Of a DNA stretch of 64,000 nucleotides, positions 53,432-62,886 are shown piece after piece (positions within the stretch are counted from its first letter, which is position 1; every line of letters starts with the position of its first letter). A program made the position numbers and the translations under genes. Source of the DNA: Chloroflexus aggregans DSM 9485. Lineage in GTDB: Bacteria; Chloroflexota; Chloroflexia; Chloroflexales; Chloroflexaceae. The stretch lies in the NCBI RefSeq assembly GCF_000021945.1, contig NC_011831.1, forward strand, positions 620,001-684,000, written 5' to 3'. The notes beneath the pieces are model-generated. The model was not told the DNA's origin, made no database searches, and saw nothing but the letters and a program-made list of their open reading frames with translations.

Positions 53432-55531
53432 TCAATCCCCGTACAACTCTATCGTCTGCACCATCTGTGTCGCCTCATCTGCCGTTAACGGCAGACCGAT
53501 CAGATAACCTTGTCCATACTGACAACCGACGGCTCGGATCCAATCGAGTTGACCTTGTGTTTCTACCCCTTCGGCTACCACCTCAAGATTAAGGTTATGG
53601 GCCAGATTAACGATCGTATTGACAATCGCCTGTGAATGTTGCTTGCTTTCAAGTTGGACAATAAAGTTTCGATCAATCTTGATCTGATCAATGGGTAACT
53701 GCACCAAATAGCTGAGTGACGAATACCCAACCCCAAAATCGTCAATCGCAATTTGGATACCCTGCTCGCGTAACCGATTTAAGAGTGCCGCCACATCATG
53801 ACTGTATTCCATGAATGTACTCTCGGTCAATTCAAGTTTCAGGGCAGTTGGTGGTACCTGATACTGTGCAAGCAATTGCATAAGACGATCATACAGATTG
53901 GGCTGCATAACCTGTCGTGCCGACAGATTAACACTTACCGACAATGCAGCGGCGCGCGGATTCAGACGCCGCCATACCACCAGTTGCTGGCACACCTGTT
54001 CCAGAACCTGCCACCCGATACTATCATTCAAACCGGCCTCCTCGGCCACATGCAGAAAGGCAGCCGGCAACAAGATGCCACGTGTAGGATGCCGCCAACG
54101 GACTAAAGCTTCAAACCCTACCAATCGCCCGGAAGGCAGGTGAATGATCGGTTGATAATAGACGCAAAACTCGTGATTGGCAACGGCCCGTCGTAGTTCG
54201 TGTTCGAGGTCAAGCCGAATCTGCGCTGCTTCGCGCATTGCCGGCTCAAAGATACGGTACCGCCCTTTGCCGGCCATTTTAGCTTGATACATGGCAATAT
54301 CGGCATCGCGGAGCATCTGAGACGGATCGGTGTAGTTGTTGGCACCAAACACGATCCCAATACTCACCGAGGTATGAAATAATCGGCCATCGATCTCAAA
54401 CGGTAGGCTCACCTGCCGTAAGATACGTTCGACAATCCGTATGGCATCGGTAGGTGATGCAATATCATCGAGCAGAATCACAAATTCATCACCACCTAAC
54501 CTTGCACAGGTATCGACAGTGCGTAAACAACTACTCAACCGTGAAGCAATGGCGACCAAAAGGCGATCACCGAGCGGATGACCAAAGCTATCGTTGATGA
54601 ACTTGAAATGATCGAGATCGAGAAAGAGAAGGGCAAATTGATAATGAAGGTTGCGGTGGCTGCGTTTGATCGCCTGCAATAATCGATCGTTTAACAATAA
54701 GCGGTTAGGTAAGCCGGTCAGCGAGTCGTGCAACATACCGTGTTGTAAACGCAGCTCCATCAACTTCCGCTCGGTAATATCGCGGTAATTGACAATGACC
54801 CCCTGTACTGCCGGATCATCCAGCCAGTTTGAGGCGGTTGCTTCAATCCAGCGCCAGCCACCCTTGGCATGGCGAACACGAAAATCAGCCGTTACCGATG
54901 AGCCGGAGTGCTGGATAAGTTTGTTAAACAACTGACGTACCCGCTCACGATCGGTAGGATGGATGACGGCAAAACCGTTGATCGGCACCGCGAGCATTCC
55001 ATCTACCGCATATCCGATCAGATGACGGGTCGAGGGGCTTGCATACCGGACGCGGCCGGCGCGATCAACGATCGATATTGCATCACTGCTCCGCTCGATC
55101 ATCGCGCGAAAGAGCCGTTCACTTTGACGGAGCGCTTGCTCAGCTTGCCGGCGCTCAACCAGCAAACGACGTTCACGTAAAGCGCGTTCGATAATCCGCG
55201 GCAAATCGCGCAACGAATCCGGCGTTTTGACAATGTAATCAAGGGCACCGGCCTTGAGGGCAGCGACGGCAACCTGCTCATCGCCATAGCCGGTCATCAA
55301 CACAACCGGCAGGGGAAGATCATCATTCGCGTGGGTGAGTAACTCATCACCGCGCCCATCGGACAATACCAGGTCACTCACTATCAGATCGAACGTCTGC
55401 TCGGCGAGAAGGCGTCGAGCCTCGGCTAACGACGACGCTAGTGTGAGGGCAATATGGCTCTGATCACACGAACGCTGCGCCAGTACGAGATGATCTGCGT
55501 TATCTTCGACCAATAAGACGTGAACGTTCAC
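53432..55531 (-). CDS. REC-PAS-GGDEF-EAL cyclic-di-GMP signalling protein
   Basis: About 699 residues. The order is a receiver domain (LLVEDN, phospho-site in DLIVSDLVLSDGRG, Lys in DYIVKTP), a PAS domain, GGDEF (intact LGGDEFVIL), and EAL (intact FEALVRWRHP, NLSARQ, IDDFGVGYSSLSYL, AEGVET). Both cyclase and phosphodiesterase sites look functional, so the net effect on cyclic di-GMP is open. The start is unsure: GTG 55531 has AAGGTG six bases upstream; GTG 55546 and an upstream start at 55645 inside the preceding gene are alternatives. It follows a stand-alone regulator and precedes oleB by 14 bases. Confidence 0.88.
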   Translation of the reverse strand: MNVHVLLVEDNADHLVLAQRSCDQSHIALTLASSLAEARRLLAEQTFDLIVSDLVLSDGRGDELLTHANDDLPLPVVLMTGYGDEQVAVAALKAGALDYIVKTPDSLRDLPRIIERALRERRLLVERRQAEQALRQSERLFRAMIERSSDAISIVDRAGRVRYASPSTRHLIGYAVDGMLAVPINGFAVIHPTDRERVRQLFNKLIQHSGSSVTADFRVRHAKGGWRWIEATASNWLDDPAVQGVIVNYRDITERKLMELRLQHGMLHDSLTGLPNRLLLNDRLLQAIKRSHRNLHYQFALLFLDLDHFKFINDSFGHPLGDRLLVAIASRLSSCLRTVDTCARLGGDEFVILLDDIASPTDAIRIVERILRQVSLPFEIDGRLFHTSVSIGIVFGANNYTDPSQMLRDADIAMYQAKMAGKGRYRIFEPAMREAAQIRLDLEHELRRAVANHEFCVYYQPIIHLPSGRLVGFEALVRWRHPTRGILLPAAFLHVAEEAGLNDSIGWQVLEQVCQQLVVWRRLNPRAAALSVSVNLSARQVMQPNLYDRLMQLLAQYQVPPTALKLELTESTFMEYSHDVAALLNRLREQGIQIAIDDFGVGYSSLSYLVQLPIDQIKIDRNFIVQLESKQHSQAIVNTIVNLAHNLNLEVVAEGVETQGQLDWIRAVGCQYGQGYLIGLPLTADEATQMVQTIELYGD

Positions 55532-55583
55532 TGTTTGCACCTTCACATAGGCGACCAGGGTGATGATTCTAGCGGGCGTAACC

Positions 55584-56054
55584 TTATGGCATTGGTGGCG
55601 ATAGCCGTTCGCGCAACGGCCAATTCCAACCCAACCAGTAATCACCGAGATCGTGCAGCATACGGGTGAATTGCTGAAAATCTACCGGCTTGACTAAATA
55701 GCTGTTTGCATAGTTCCGATATGCGGCAGACACATCGTGCTCAGCATATGAGGTAGATACCACCACAACCGGGATATGACGCATCTCGACGCTACTCTTA
55801 ATCGCCTGCAAAACCTCAAGACCGTTCAGGCGCGGTAACTGGAGATCGAGAAGGATCACGTGCGGTTGCGGATTGGTAGCCGGATCGGCAAATTGTGCCC
55901 GTCGCCAGAGGTAATCCAAGGCCGCTTCACCATCGCTCACATGGATAATCCGGTTCGGAATCTGATGGTCACTCAACGCGCGTATGATGAGTTCGGTATG
56001 ATCAGGATTATCTTCGACCAACAAAATCACCAATGGCTCAGTATGTACATTCAT
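55584..56054 (-). CDS. Stand-alone response regulator (Rcp1-like)
   Basis: A 156-residue single receiver domain with the acidic pair VEDNPDH, phospho-Asp in VILLDLQLPRLNGLEVL, Thr/Ser in VVVSTSYAEHD and Lys in YLVKPVDF. The extra loop (WRRAQFADPATNP) and the C-terminal tail are typical of Rcp1-like regulators that work with phytochrome-like or PAS kinases. It overlaps the stop of the upstream kinase by four bases (ATGA) and so is its likely partner. Confidence 0.93.
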   Translation of the reverse strand: MNVHTEPLVILLVEDNPDHTELIIRALSDHQIPNRIIHVSDGEAALDYLWRRAQFADPATNPQPHVILLDLQLPRLNGLEVLQAIKSSVEMRHIPVVVVSTSYAEHDVSAAYRNYANSYLVKPVDFQQFTRMLHDLGDYWLGWNWPLRERLSPPMP

Positions 56055-57394
56055 AGACGATGATCCTCATTCGCTAATGGCGGCACGGCCGGCAAGGTAA
56101 AATAAAACGTCGTTCCCTGACCCAACCCATCAGATTGCACCCATATCTTACCACCGTGCGCTTCGACGATCTTACGGACTAACGTCAAACCGATACCGGT
56201 TCCTTCGATGCGCTGATCAAGTCGCTCAAACAAACCGAAAATACGCTGGTGATGGCGTGGATCGATACCGATACCATTATCGTGGACACTCACCAAGAGA
56301 AAGTTGGGATTTTCAGCCGGTTGGGCCTCGATCCAGATCTGAGGCGAAGGCTGATCGCCCATAAACTTAGCCGCATTATCGAGCAGATTTTGAAATACCT
56401 CACGTAGGCGGGTGCGATCACCGATGACTTCCGGCAGATTTGGTGGTACATGAAGCAAGACGTTCCGTTCGGCCAATCGCGCACTGACGGCGGCTGCCGC
56501 TTCACCGATGAGTACGCTGAGCTTTATTCGTTCAGGTGTGCTGAGTTGCCTTCCGGCTTGGGCAAGGTGTAAGAGATCTTCGAGCAGTTGGTGCATACGG
56601 TCGGCAGCGGCTATAATGCGTTGCAGATCGTCAGGAATTCGGTCAAGCTTACCGGCCCTCAGGTCCTGTTGAATATAACCGGCAAAGCCTTTAATCGTAA
56701 TCAGGGGACTTTTCAGATCGTGCGAGACAGTGTATGAAAACTGTTCGAGCGTCTCATTACGGGCTGCGAGTTCGGCGATCAACTGCTCACGCTCAATTTC
56801 AGCTCGCTTGCGGTCGGTTATATCAATACCCAACGCTTGATACTCAACCGGCTCGCTATCGGTCGTGAGCAGGAGACGGTTAATCCAACGCTGCCAGCCA
56901 ATCGAACCATCGGGATGAATGACTTCGTGTTCATGCACCATCACCGGCCGGGCTACACTCAGTTGGGCAATACCGGCAGCTACCGCAGCGCGCTGGGACA
57001 GGGGGATAAGGTCATAAAAGTTAAACCCGATCAACTCTGCACGTGATCGTTTGAATGCCTCGCAGTAGAGCTGGTTAACAAAGGTGAGCGTACCATCAGG
57101 GCGAAAGCGGCAGACCATTGCCGGTAGATCCTCGACCAAACTGCGATAATACAGTTCGCTACGTTCGAGTTCAGCTTCAATCTGTTTGCGGGCGGTAATA
57201 TCGATCTGTAAACCGGCGATACCGCGCAGCGAACCATCGGCATTGCGGATTGGCTGTCCAACAGCAAGCAACCATCGGATCGAGCCATCGGGCAACACCA
57301 CCCGGAACTCGACCTCAAAAATTACGCTGCTCGCTAATTGCGTGATCGACGACTGCTTGCAATCGAGCTTGATCGGCGGGATGGATTCGCTCAC
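56051..57394 (-). CDS. PAS-PAS-histidine kinase, C-terminal part of a frameshifted gene
   Basis: This 447-residue frame continues the broken gene at 57315-58163. From about base 57314 downward it encodes the second half of a PAS domain (EVEFRVVLPDGSIRWLLAVG), another PAS domain, then the kinase: VSHDLKSPLITIKGF, NLLDNAAKF, DNGIGIDPRHHQ and GTGIGLTLVRKIVEAHGG. The first 27 or so residues from ATG 57394 are an out-of-frame reading and not a natural start. Removing one base from the A5 run at 57317-57321 joins the two frames into a PAS sequence. If the shift is real, the kinase core has no sensor and may be made poorly or not at all. Confidence 0.85.
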   Translation of the reverse strand: MSESIPPIKLDCKQSSITQLASSVIFEVEFRVVLPDGSIRWLLAVGQPIRNADGSLRGIAGLQIDITARKQIEAELERSELYYRSLVEDLPAMVCRFRPDGTLTFVNQLYCEAFKRSRAELIGFNFYDLIPLSQRAAVAAGIAQLSVARPVMVHEHEVIHPDGSIGWQRWINRLLLTTDSEPVEYQALGIDITDRKRAEIEREQLIAELAARNETLEQFSYTVSHDLKSPLITIKGFAGYIQQDLRAGKLDRIPDDLQRIIAAADRMHQLLEDLLHLAQAGRQLSTPERIKLSVLIGEAAAAVSARLAERNVLLHVPPNLPEVIGDRTRLREVFQNLLDNAAKFMGDQPSPQIWIEAQPAENPNFLLVSVHDNGIGIDPRHHQRIFGLFERLDQRIEGTGIGLTLVRKIVEAHGGKIWVQSDGLGQGTTFYFTLPAVPPLANEDHRL

Positions 57395-58163
57395 GCCACG
57401 TGCGATAGGTCAACCGGTCTTTGCCGGGAACCAATCCCAGCAATGGATAATTTTCCTCAGACCAACGTATCGTGCGTGCGGAGGCATCCCATTCCCACGC
57501 ACCGGCCCGTGCAGCCAAGAGTGCGAAGTGCAATGACTGTTCGGCATATCTGCGTTCACTCATCTCGTCGCGGACACCCTTGAGTGCCGCCGAGAGTTGC
57601 ACATCGACAATCGACAGGATAAGACCAATGAGGATAAAAATAGTACCCAGCATGATAGTGTGCGCCAACGGTGTTGCCAAGAGTGCCGAATCTGGTGGTA
57701 ACATGCTGTTGGTCTCTAAAAACCAAAGCACAACGAGCGTAAGCGTATTGCTCAGAGCAGTTGTTAACGCACCACGGCGACCAAAACTCACCCCGGCCAA
57801 TAGCATCACGATGACGTAATGCAAACTGGCCGAGCTGCGAACACCACCGGTGAACATAGCAGTGGTCGTTACCACCAACCATAGTACACCACAGACAAGC
57901 CAACCGGCGATTTTCACGTTATTGCGTCGCAGGAACCAGACACCACCGGCAAAGGTTACTGCCATTATGAGTGCTGCTAAGGTCGGGATCTGTGGAGCCT
58001 TGTAGAGGGAGGGGGTGACAAGGGCAAATACCACCGATACCACGGTAAGCGTGCTGAGAAGGGGAAACAAGATAACGGCCACTCGTTGCTGCTCATCGGC
58101 AACAAGAAAGGAAAGTTGCTGGCCGGTAGGCCACAATGCTGAAATACACCGGCGCATATGCAT
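57315..58163 (-). CDS. Multi-TM sensor and PAS half of the frameshifted histidine kinase (N-terminal part)
   Basis: A 282-residue frame with six membrane helices (about residues 28-200), such as ILFPLLSTLTVVSVVFALV and IAGWLVCGVLWLVVTTTAMF, and then the first half of a PAS domain (AWEWDASARTIRWSEENY, then RERIHPADQARLQAV). It stops at TGA right after EQRNF, in the middle of the PAS fold. The rest of the fold continues in another frame in the downstream feature. The intact product would have about 702 residues. The signal sensed by the helices is unknown. Start ATG 58163; other in-frame ATGs lie nearby. Confidence 0.85.
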   Translation of the reverse strand: MHMRRCISALWPTGQQLSFLVADEQQRVAVILFPLLSTLTVVSVVFALVTPSLYKAPQIPTLAALIMAVTFAGGVWFLRRNNVKIAGWLVCGVLWLVVTTTAMFTGGVRSSASLHYVIVMLLAGVSFGRRGALTTALSNTLTLVVLWFLETNSMLPPDSALLATPLAHTIMLGTIFILIGLILSIVDVQLSAALKGVRDEMSERRYAEQSLHFALLAARAGAWEWDASARTIRWSEENYPLLGLVPGKDRLTYRTWRERIHPADQARLQAVVDHAISEQRNF

Positions 58164-58381
58164 ATGGAATAACCATAAAAGCCTACGGTTTTAAATGCAT
58201 TAACTATTATAAACCTAACTACGTCCGTTCACAACATGGCGTATACTGAGGAAAATTACCGGCGAGCACATATTCTCGCCTGTATTACCGTCGCGATACA
58301 TAGCATCAGACCCTGCATCTCGTTTTTTGGTGTAAAAAATTGCGCGAAGATACCCTTCTGCCGCTCAACAGAGGCTACGCT

Positions 58382-59530
58382 ATGAGATGGTGCTTGACAA
58401 TTGTCGCCATGGTCGTATTAGCCGGGTGTTCTACCCCTGTACCATCTGCACCTTCCTCACCCGCACCAACATCCTTGAGTGCTGTCGTACAGCCAACGCC
58501 AGGCATGCGGATTTTACCGGCTCCCTTATACATCCTTGATCGTGGTCAAATCGCACGAATTGAAGCAGACGGAGCAACACGCCGTCAACTAACTCGCGAG
58601 CGGATCGAGTTCGCCGGGATACCACCGATTAGCGATATGGATCTCCATCCAACTGCCGGCCTGGTCTACGTGGTTGGGGATGCACAAGGCGACCGACTGG
58701 TGCGTACCTCTCTCGACGGTGATAATCCAGAGACTGTCTTTTTCGAGACTGACTATCAATTGAGTGCCGTGCGTTGGTCACCTGATGCGCAGTTTATCTA
58801 TCTACACCTGCAAAACAACCGCACAACACGCGATCGACCCGATGGTCTGTACCGCGTACCGGCAACCGGTGGGACGCTCGAACTCTTACGCACCGACGAT
58901 CCGGTCGACGATCCGCTCAATCCAAGCCGGTCGGTACGGAGCTATGCACCTTTCTTATGGGAACCATCAGGTGATTCGCTTATTTTGGCATCGACTGCAA
59001 CCTTTTATGATGATTGTGAGTTGGTGTTTTGGCGACCACAGGATGGTGCATTACAGCATCCGGTCTTACCCGACGGTATGCAGAGTTGGTGCGGTGAAGC
59101 GATGTGGCGCAGCGATCAGACCGCGCTGATGCTCATCGGACCGCCGGAGGGTCCCGGTGTTTGGCAAGTTGACACCCGCACGCTGCAAGCGACTCGTTTG
59201 AGTGCCGAGGGGACGCTGGCGCGTGCTCCGTTCTTTAACGGTACTGACCTGCTGTTCATCGCGGTAGATCGGGTTGACGACGGTTTTACCTTTACGCTTA
59301 CCCGCCAATTACCTGATGGGATGGTAACACCGTTGCGACCACCGTTCCGCGAGGTACCACTACTCGTTCGCTGGGCACCTGACGGAAGTGGCATTGTGGC
59401 GTTGGTGCGCACCGAAACCGGTACGAGCTTACGCTGGTACCCGATCGGTGAGCAACCGGCCGTGAACTTACCACAAACTGAAAGTGGCACGACCTGGTTG
59501 ATGTGGGGACCTATCCCACCGCAGGGGTAG
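58382..59530 (+). CDS. TolB-like beta-propeller lipoprotein
   Basis: A 382-residue exported lipoprotein (signal MRWCLTIVAMVVLAGC with the lipobox LAGC). After a Pro/Ser-rich spacer come repeats of a TolB/WD40-like beta propeller, with the recurring VRWSPDAQFIYLHL and VRWAPDGSGIVAL pattern. The role is probably protein-protein contact at the cell surface. I start at ATG 58382, seven bases after AGAGG; an upstream ATG would hide the signal peptide. The peptidase gene follows after 29 bases. Confidence 0.82.
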   Translation: MRWCLTIVAMVVLAGCSTPVPSAPSSPAPTSLSAVVQPTPGMRILPAPLYILDRGQIARIEADGATRRQLTRERIEFAGIPPISDMDLHPTAGLVYVVGDAQGDRLVRTSLDGDNPETVFFETDYQLSAVRWSPDAQFIYLHLQNNRTTRDRPDGLYRVPATGGTLELLRTDDPVDDPLNPSRSVRSYAPFLWEPSGDSLILASTATFYDDCELVFWRPQDGALQHPVLPDGMQSWCGEAMWRSDQTALMLIGPPEGPGVWQVDTRTLQATRLSAEGTLARAPFFNGTDLLFIAVDRVDDGFTFTLTRQLPDGMVTPLRPPFREVPLLVRWAPDGSGIVALVRTETGTSLRWYPIGEQPAVNLPQTESGTTWLMWGPIPPQG

Positions 59531-59559
59531 CGATGAGTAGCCGCAGATGAGGTTACACC

Positions 59560-60483
59560 GTGGCAGGAATTGCACGCTACAGTCTGACCCTCTTGATTGA
59601 ACTGGTCGGTGTTGCCTTACGCTATATCGTGATCGAGCAAACCGGTTCACGATTGTTACCCGTTGCAGCTTCCGAAATACTCGCTCTTATCGGCGGAATT
59701 GGACCACCGTGTTATTCGTTACTGGCATGGTTTGGACCACCCGGTGGTCACTGGATCGTGCGCTGGAAATTGCAGGGACGCCGGCCAACCATCACCGAAC
59801 AAAGTATCCTTACCAATGCCTTGCGCGTACTCGCTAATCGTGGAATTTCTCCCCCAGACTCCATCTATATTCTCGATCAACCGGGGCTAAACGCTGGCGT
59901 AATTGGCCATACCCTATACATTCACCGTGAACTGCTCGACAGTCCGCATTTGGCCGCAGTCTTGGCCCACGAAATGGGTCACTACCACAGCGGCGATGGA
60001 CGGCTCGCACTGGCCCTCCAGCGGCTAACCATTCCTGGCGGCAAGACCCTGGTCAACAGTATTATGCATGGTTATGATCTGATAGGGTGTGGATTGGCAT
60101 TGGTGTTCGGGCTAATGAAAGCGCTAGTGTATGTGTTATTACGGGTAGAATGCAACTTCGGAGTGCGTCTCATCCGATTTGGTCGGCAGTTTGTTCGGGC
60201 AGTACTCTTAACGCTGGTGGGTGGATACGGTATTGTCGTTACCACATACATTTGGCGCGATTATCTACGCCAGCGTGAACTGGCTGCCGACCGATTCGCC
60301 GCCTATCACGGCTTTGCGTACAGTCTTCTCATTTTTCTTGAGCAGACTCGTCTCCTTGAGATGAACCTACCGTGGACAGACGACACCTTCCATCCGGCAT
60401 TCGATGAGCGGATTGCAGCGTTACAATCGTATCTCCGTCACCTATCAGGTAATTCTGTCGAGTACGTTATGTCGAAGCCATGA
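59560..60483 (+). CDS. M48-family membrane zinc metallopeptidase
   Basis: A 307-residue membrane protease of the HtpX/Ste24 type. Zinc motif HEMGH (about residues 138-142) lies after LAAVLA, with the third ligand Glu in QRELAADRFA. Membrane helices lie at the N-terminus and at about 180-205 and 220-240. GTG 59560 has GAGG seven bases upstream. The last 39 bases overlap the 3' end of the convergent DUF2357 gene, so both C-termini are locked together. Likely a quality-control protease; substrate unknown. Confidence 0.87.
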   Translation: MAGIARYSLTLLIELVGVALRYIVIEQTGSRLLPVAASEILALIGGIGPPCYSLLAWFGPPGGHWIVRWKLQGRRPTITEQSILTNALRVLANRGISPPDSIYILDQPGLNAGVIGHTLYIHRELLDSPHLAAVLAHEMGHYHSGDGRLALALQRLTIPGGKTLVNSIMHGYDLIGCGLALVFGLMKALVYVLLRVECNFGVRLIRFGRQFVRAVLLTLVGGYGIVVTTYIWRDYLRQRELAADRFAAYHGFAYSLLIFLEQTRLLEMNLPWTDDTFHPAFDERIAALQSYLRHLSGNSVEYVMSKP

Positions 60484-61929
60484 GTCTAAGTGGTCACATG
60501 ACGCACCTGGCAACAACGGCAAGACGGTCAAACCACTAGCGTAGGTTATCGGTGCGTTGTGGCCGGGAAAGAGCAGCGCCAATACACTGACGGCACGCTC
60601 GCCATACTCACGGCCCAAACCGGCCAGATAGCTATAGCCTTCATCGAGAACATATGCCGGCAGCTCACCTGCTTCGCTACGGTATTTCGCATCAAGGATG
60701 ATCAGGTTGGGAGATCGATTGGGAGCGGCAATCTCGATGGCCAAATCAGGCACCCGCACCCGATCATCGAGGGAACGAAATGGTGTGCTATCAGGTGTAT
60801 AGCGTGGCTGATAGCGGAGGGTAATCGTCGTATTGTTGGGCAGGGCGAGAGCTAAGAGAGGATGTTCGGTAGTTATCTGTAGGGTTGAATCAGCAGCGAG
60901 TAATGTCTGCGTCAATACCTCGCTACCACCGAGTCGCAGCAGGCTCAACGTCACACGTGCAGTACACCACAGCTCGTATAGGCGTGCCACATCTCGCACC
61001 GGAATAGAGAGCAACTCAGGTGTCCACCCTACTCCCAGTTGGCGGCGCAGCAACCGCCGATACGCAGTGAGCACCCGTTCATCAGCACTCTGCGGCGTCC
61101 ACGCCGATGGTGACGGCGGCAAGCGCGCCGGAACATCGAGCCGGATGCGGAGGGCGCGCATTCTCCCCAACACCATCACGAGTGTAGCCCGTGTAGCGTG
61201 AGGAACATCGCGTAATACCACCCACCGTCCGAGGTTGATGAGACGGTCCAGTAAGGAAGCGGCCACTACCAAACCACGGTCAAGCGGATCGGTTTGCGGA
61301 GTAACTACCCACACTCGATCTGGCCAGCCGGTATTCGGTAGTGGCGCGGCAGAGGCAGCAGGCCGCCACCGAGCCGGATCAGGCCGTTCACGCAACGCAC
61401 CTAACTCGTGCCACCCCCCTGCTTGCAACCGTTGTCGGCGCGGGCGGCGGGCCAACCGCTCGATAGTCGTCAACAACCGCCGCGTTGCCGAGCCTGTCAA
61501 CAAGGCAGCGAACGCTGCCGGGTCAGAAACACCATACCCAACACTCCCTGCACCGAACCGACCGCCGTGCAACGCATGGGCTAATGCCGGCGCGATTGCA
61601 GCGAGATCGGCGAGCAGCGATACATACTGTTGAGCATCGAGCAAAGACGGCGCCACCTGCACAACATCGCACCACTCGAACTGTCGATCCGGCCACGTCG
61701 CTGTGAAGCGCACCGTATACTCACCGGCGATGGATGGCACCGACCAGCGCCAACGCCAGATGTGCTCACCGGGCCGTAAAAACGGCTCTAGCGTTACTCC
61801 ATCGATCACAAGTTGCGCCGTCGCCGTCGCAGGCAGCTCACACGACCATTCGACGACACTTCGTTCGAGCACCACTGCACCGACCGGTGGCATACCATCG
61901 AGTAACAACACCGGCTCGCTCACCACCAA
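60445..61929 (-). CDS. DUF2357-type protein with PD-(D/E)XK nuclease core
   Basis: A 494-residue protein. The N-terminal 100 residues are beta-rich (immunoglobulin-like), the middle is helical and Arg-rich, and the C-terminal part has the nuclease pattern: RVPDLAIEI for the Asp, then LIILDAKYR for Asp-x-Lys, followed by LDEGYSYLAGL. This matches DUF2357/McrC-like proteins, which normally partner an McrB-type GTPase or AAA ATPase for restriction. None lies here. The start is uncertain: TTG 61929, or GTG 61926/61923. It overlaps the corA end by about ten bases and the M48 gene by 39 at the other end. Confidence 0.75.
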   Translation of the reverse strand: MVVSEPVLLLDGMPPVGAVVLERSVVEWSCELPATATAQLVIDGVTLEPFLRPGEHIWRWRWSVPSIAGEYTVRFTATWPDRQFEWCDVVQVAPSLLDAQQYVSLLADLAAIAPALAHALHGGRFGAGSVGYGVSDPAAFAALLTGSATRRLLTTIERLARRPRRQRLQAGGWHELGALRERPDPARWRPAASAAPLPNTGWPDRVWVVTPQTDPLDRGLVVAASLLDRLINLGRWVVLRDVPHATRATLVMVLGRMRALRIRLDVPARLPPSPSAWTPQSADERVLTAYRRLLRRQLGVGWTPELLSIPVRDVARLYELWCTARVTLSLLRLGGSEVLTQTLLAADSTLQITTEHPLLALALPNNTTITLRYQPRYTPDSTPFRSLDDRVRVPDLAIEIAAPNRSPNLIILDAKYRSEAGELPAYVLDEGYSYLAGLGREYGERAVSVLALLFPGHNAPITYASGLTVLPLLPGASCDHLDSWLRHNVLDRIT

Positions 61930-62885
61930 TTGCTCCGTTTAAAGTAGATACCCAGACCAACGGCAATGGTCAGCATAAGACCTAAGGCAAAGGGATAGCC
62001 CCATGGCTGTTCAAGTTCGGGCATGAACACGAAATTCATACCGTAGATACCGGCTACGAGCGAGCACGCCATTAAAATAATTGACCAGAGGGTCAGGACT
62101 TTCACCAACTGATTAAGCTGGTTGCCTTGGAGCGACAGATAGCTATCGAGCGCACTCGACAACAGATCGCGGTAGAGGTCAATCGACTCGGTCAAGCGCA
62201 CAAGATGATCGTAGACATCGCGCACATAGGCAAGTTCGCGTGGCTGAAAGATGCGTACCTCTTGACGGAGCAACACATTAAGGATATCACGTTCAGGCGC
62301 AACAATGCGGCGGAAGAGGAGCAAATCTTTCTTGAGCGTGAAAATCTCGCTGGCGACCTCTTGGCGGCCCCGCTGAAAGATCGCTTCCTCGACTTCGTCG
62401 ATCTGCTCGCCGATCTGGTCAAGCACGACAAAGTAGTCATCAACAATAGCATCGATTAGCGCATAGAGCACGCTACTCACCTGATAGCCGGGCACATGGC
62501 TATTCGTCTGCCAGCGGGCCAGCGTCTGCTGGACGTGGCGTACCGGACCACTTCTGATACTGACCAAATAATTTGCACCGACAAACAGCGTGATCGGTAG
62601 AAACTGGAGTGACCGTTCCGAAGCATTGTACCCAACGCTATAGAAAATGATAAGGTAATAGCCGGGATACGTCTCGATCTTTGGCCGTTCATGCTCTTGC
62701 AAGGCATCTTCCAAGGCAAGCGGGTGAAAGCCGAATTCTGCGCGCAAACGTTCGATTTCTGACGCGGTGGGCTGTTCGAGATCGAGCCAGATCAGCGTGC
62801 GTGGCTGCATCAACAAATCGCTGATTTGATCGAGATCGGTCACGGCTTGAAAACCGTGGCGTTGAAAAACGGTCAACGTATGCAC
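61920..62885 (-). CDS. corA: CorA-family magnesium/cobalt transporter
   Basis: A 321-residue CorA. The large cytoplasmic domain is followed by two C-terminal helices (LWSIILMACSLVAGIYGMNF and ALGLMLTIAVGLGIYF) with the selectivity motif GMN and the loop MPELEQPWGYP between them. CorA forms pentamers that admit Mg2+, and some members carry other divalent ions. The GTG start lies one base after the stop of the acetyltransferase gene, and the end overlaps the DUF2357 start. Confidence 0.95.
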   Translation of the reverse strand: MHTLTVFQRHGFQAVTDLDQISDLLMQPRTLIWLDLEQPTASEIERLRAEFGFHPLALEDALQEHERPKIETYPGYYLIIFYSVGYNASERSLQFLPITLFVGANYLVSIRSGPVRHVQQTLARWQTNSHVPGYQVSSVLYALIDAIVDDYFVVLDQIGEQIDEVEEAIFQRGRQEVASEIFTLKKDLLLFRRIVAPERDILNVLLRQEVRIFQPRELAYVRDVYDHLVRLTESIDLYRDLLSSALDSYLSLQGNQLNQLVKVLTLWSIILMACSLVAGIYGMNFVFMPELEQPWGYPFALGLMLTIAVGLGIYFKRSNWW

Positions 62886-62886
62886 G

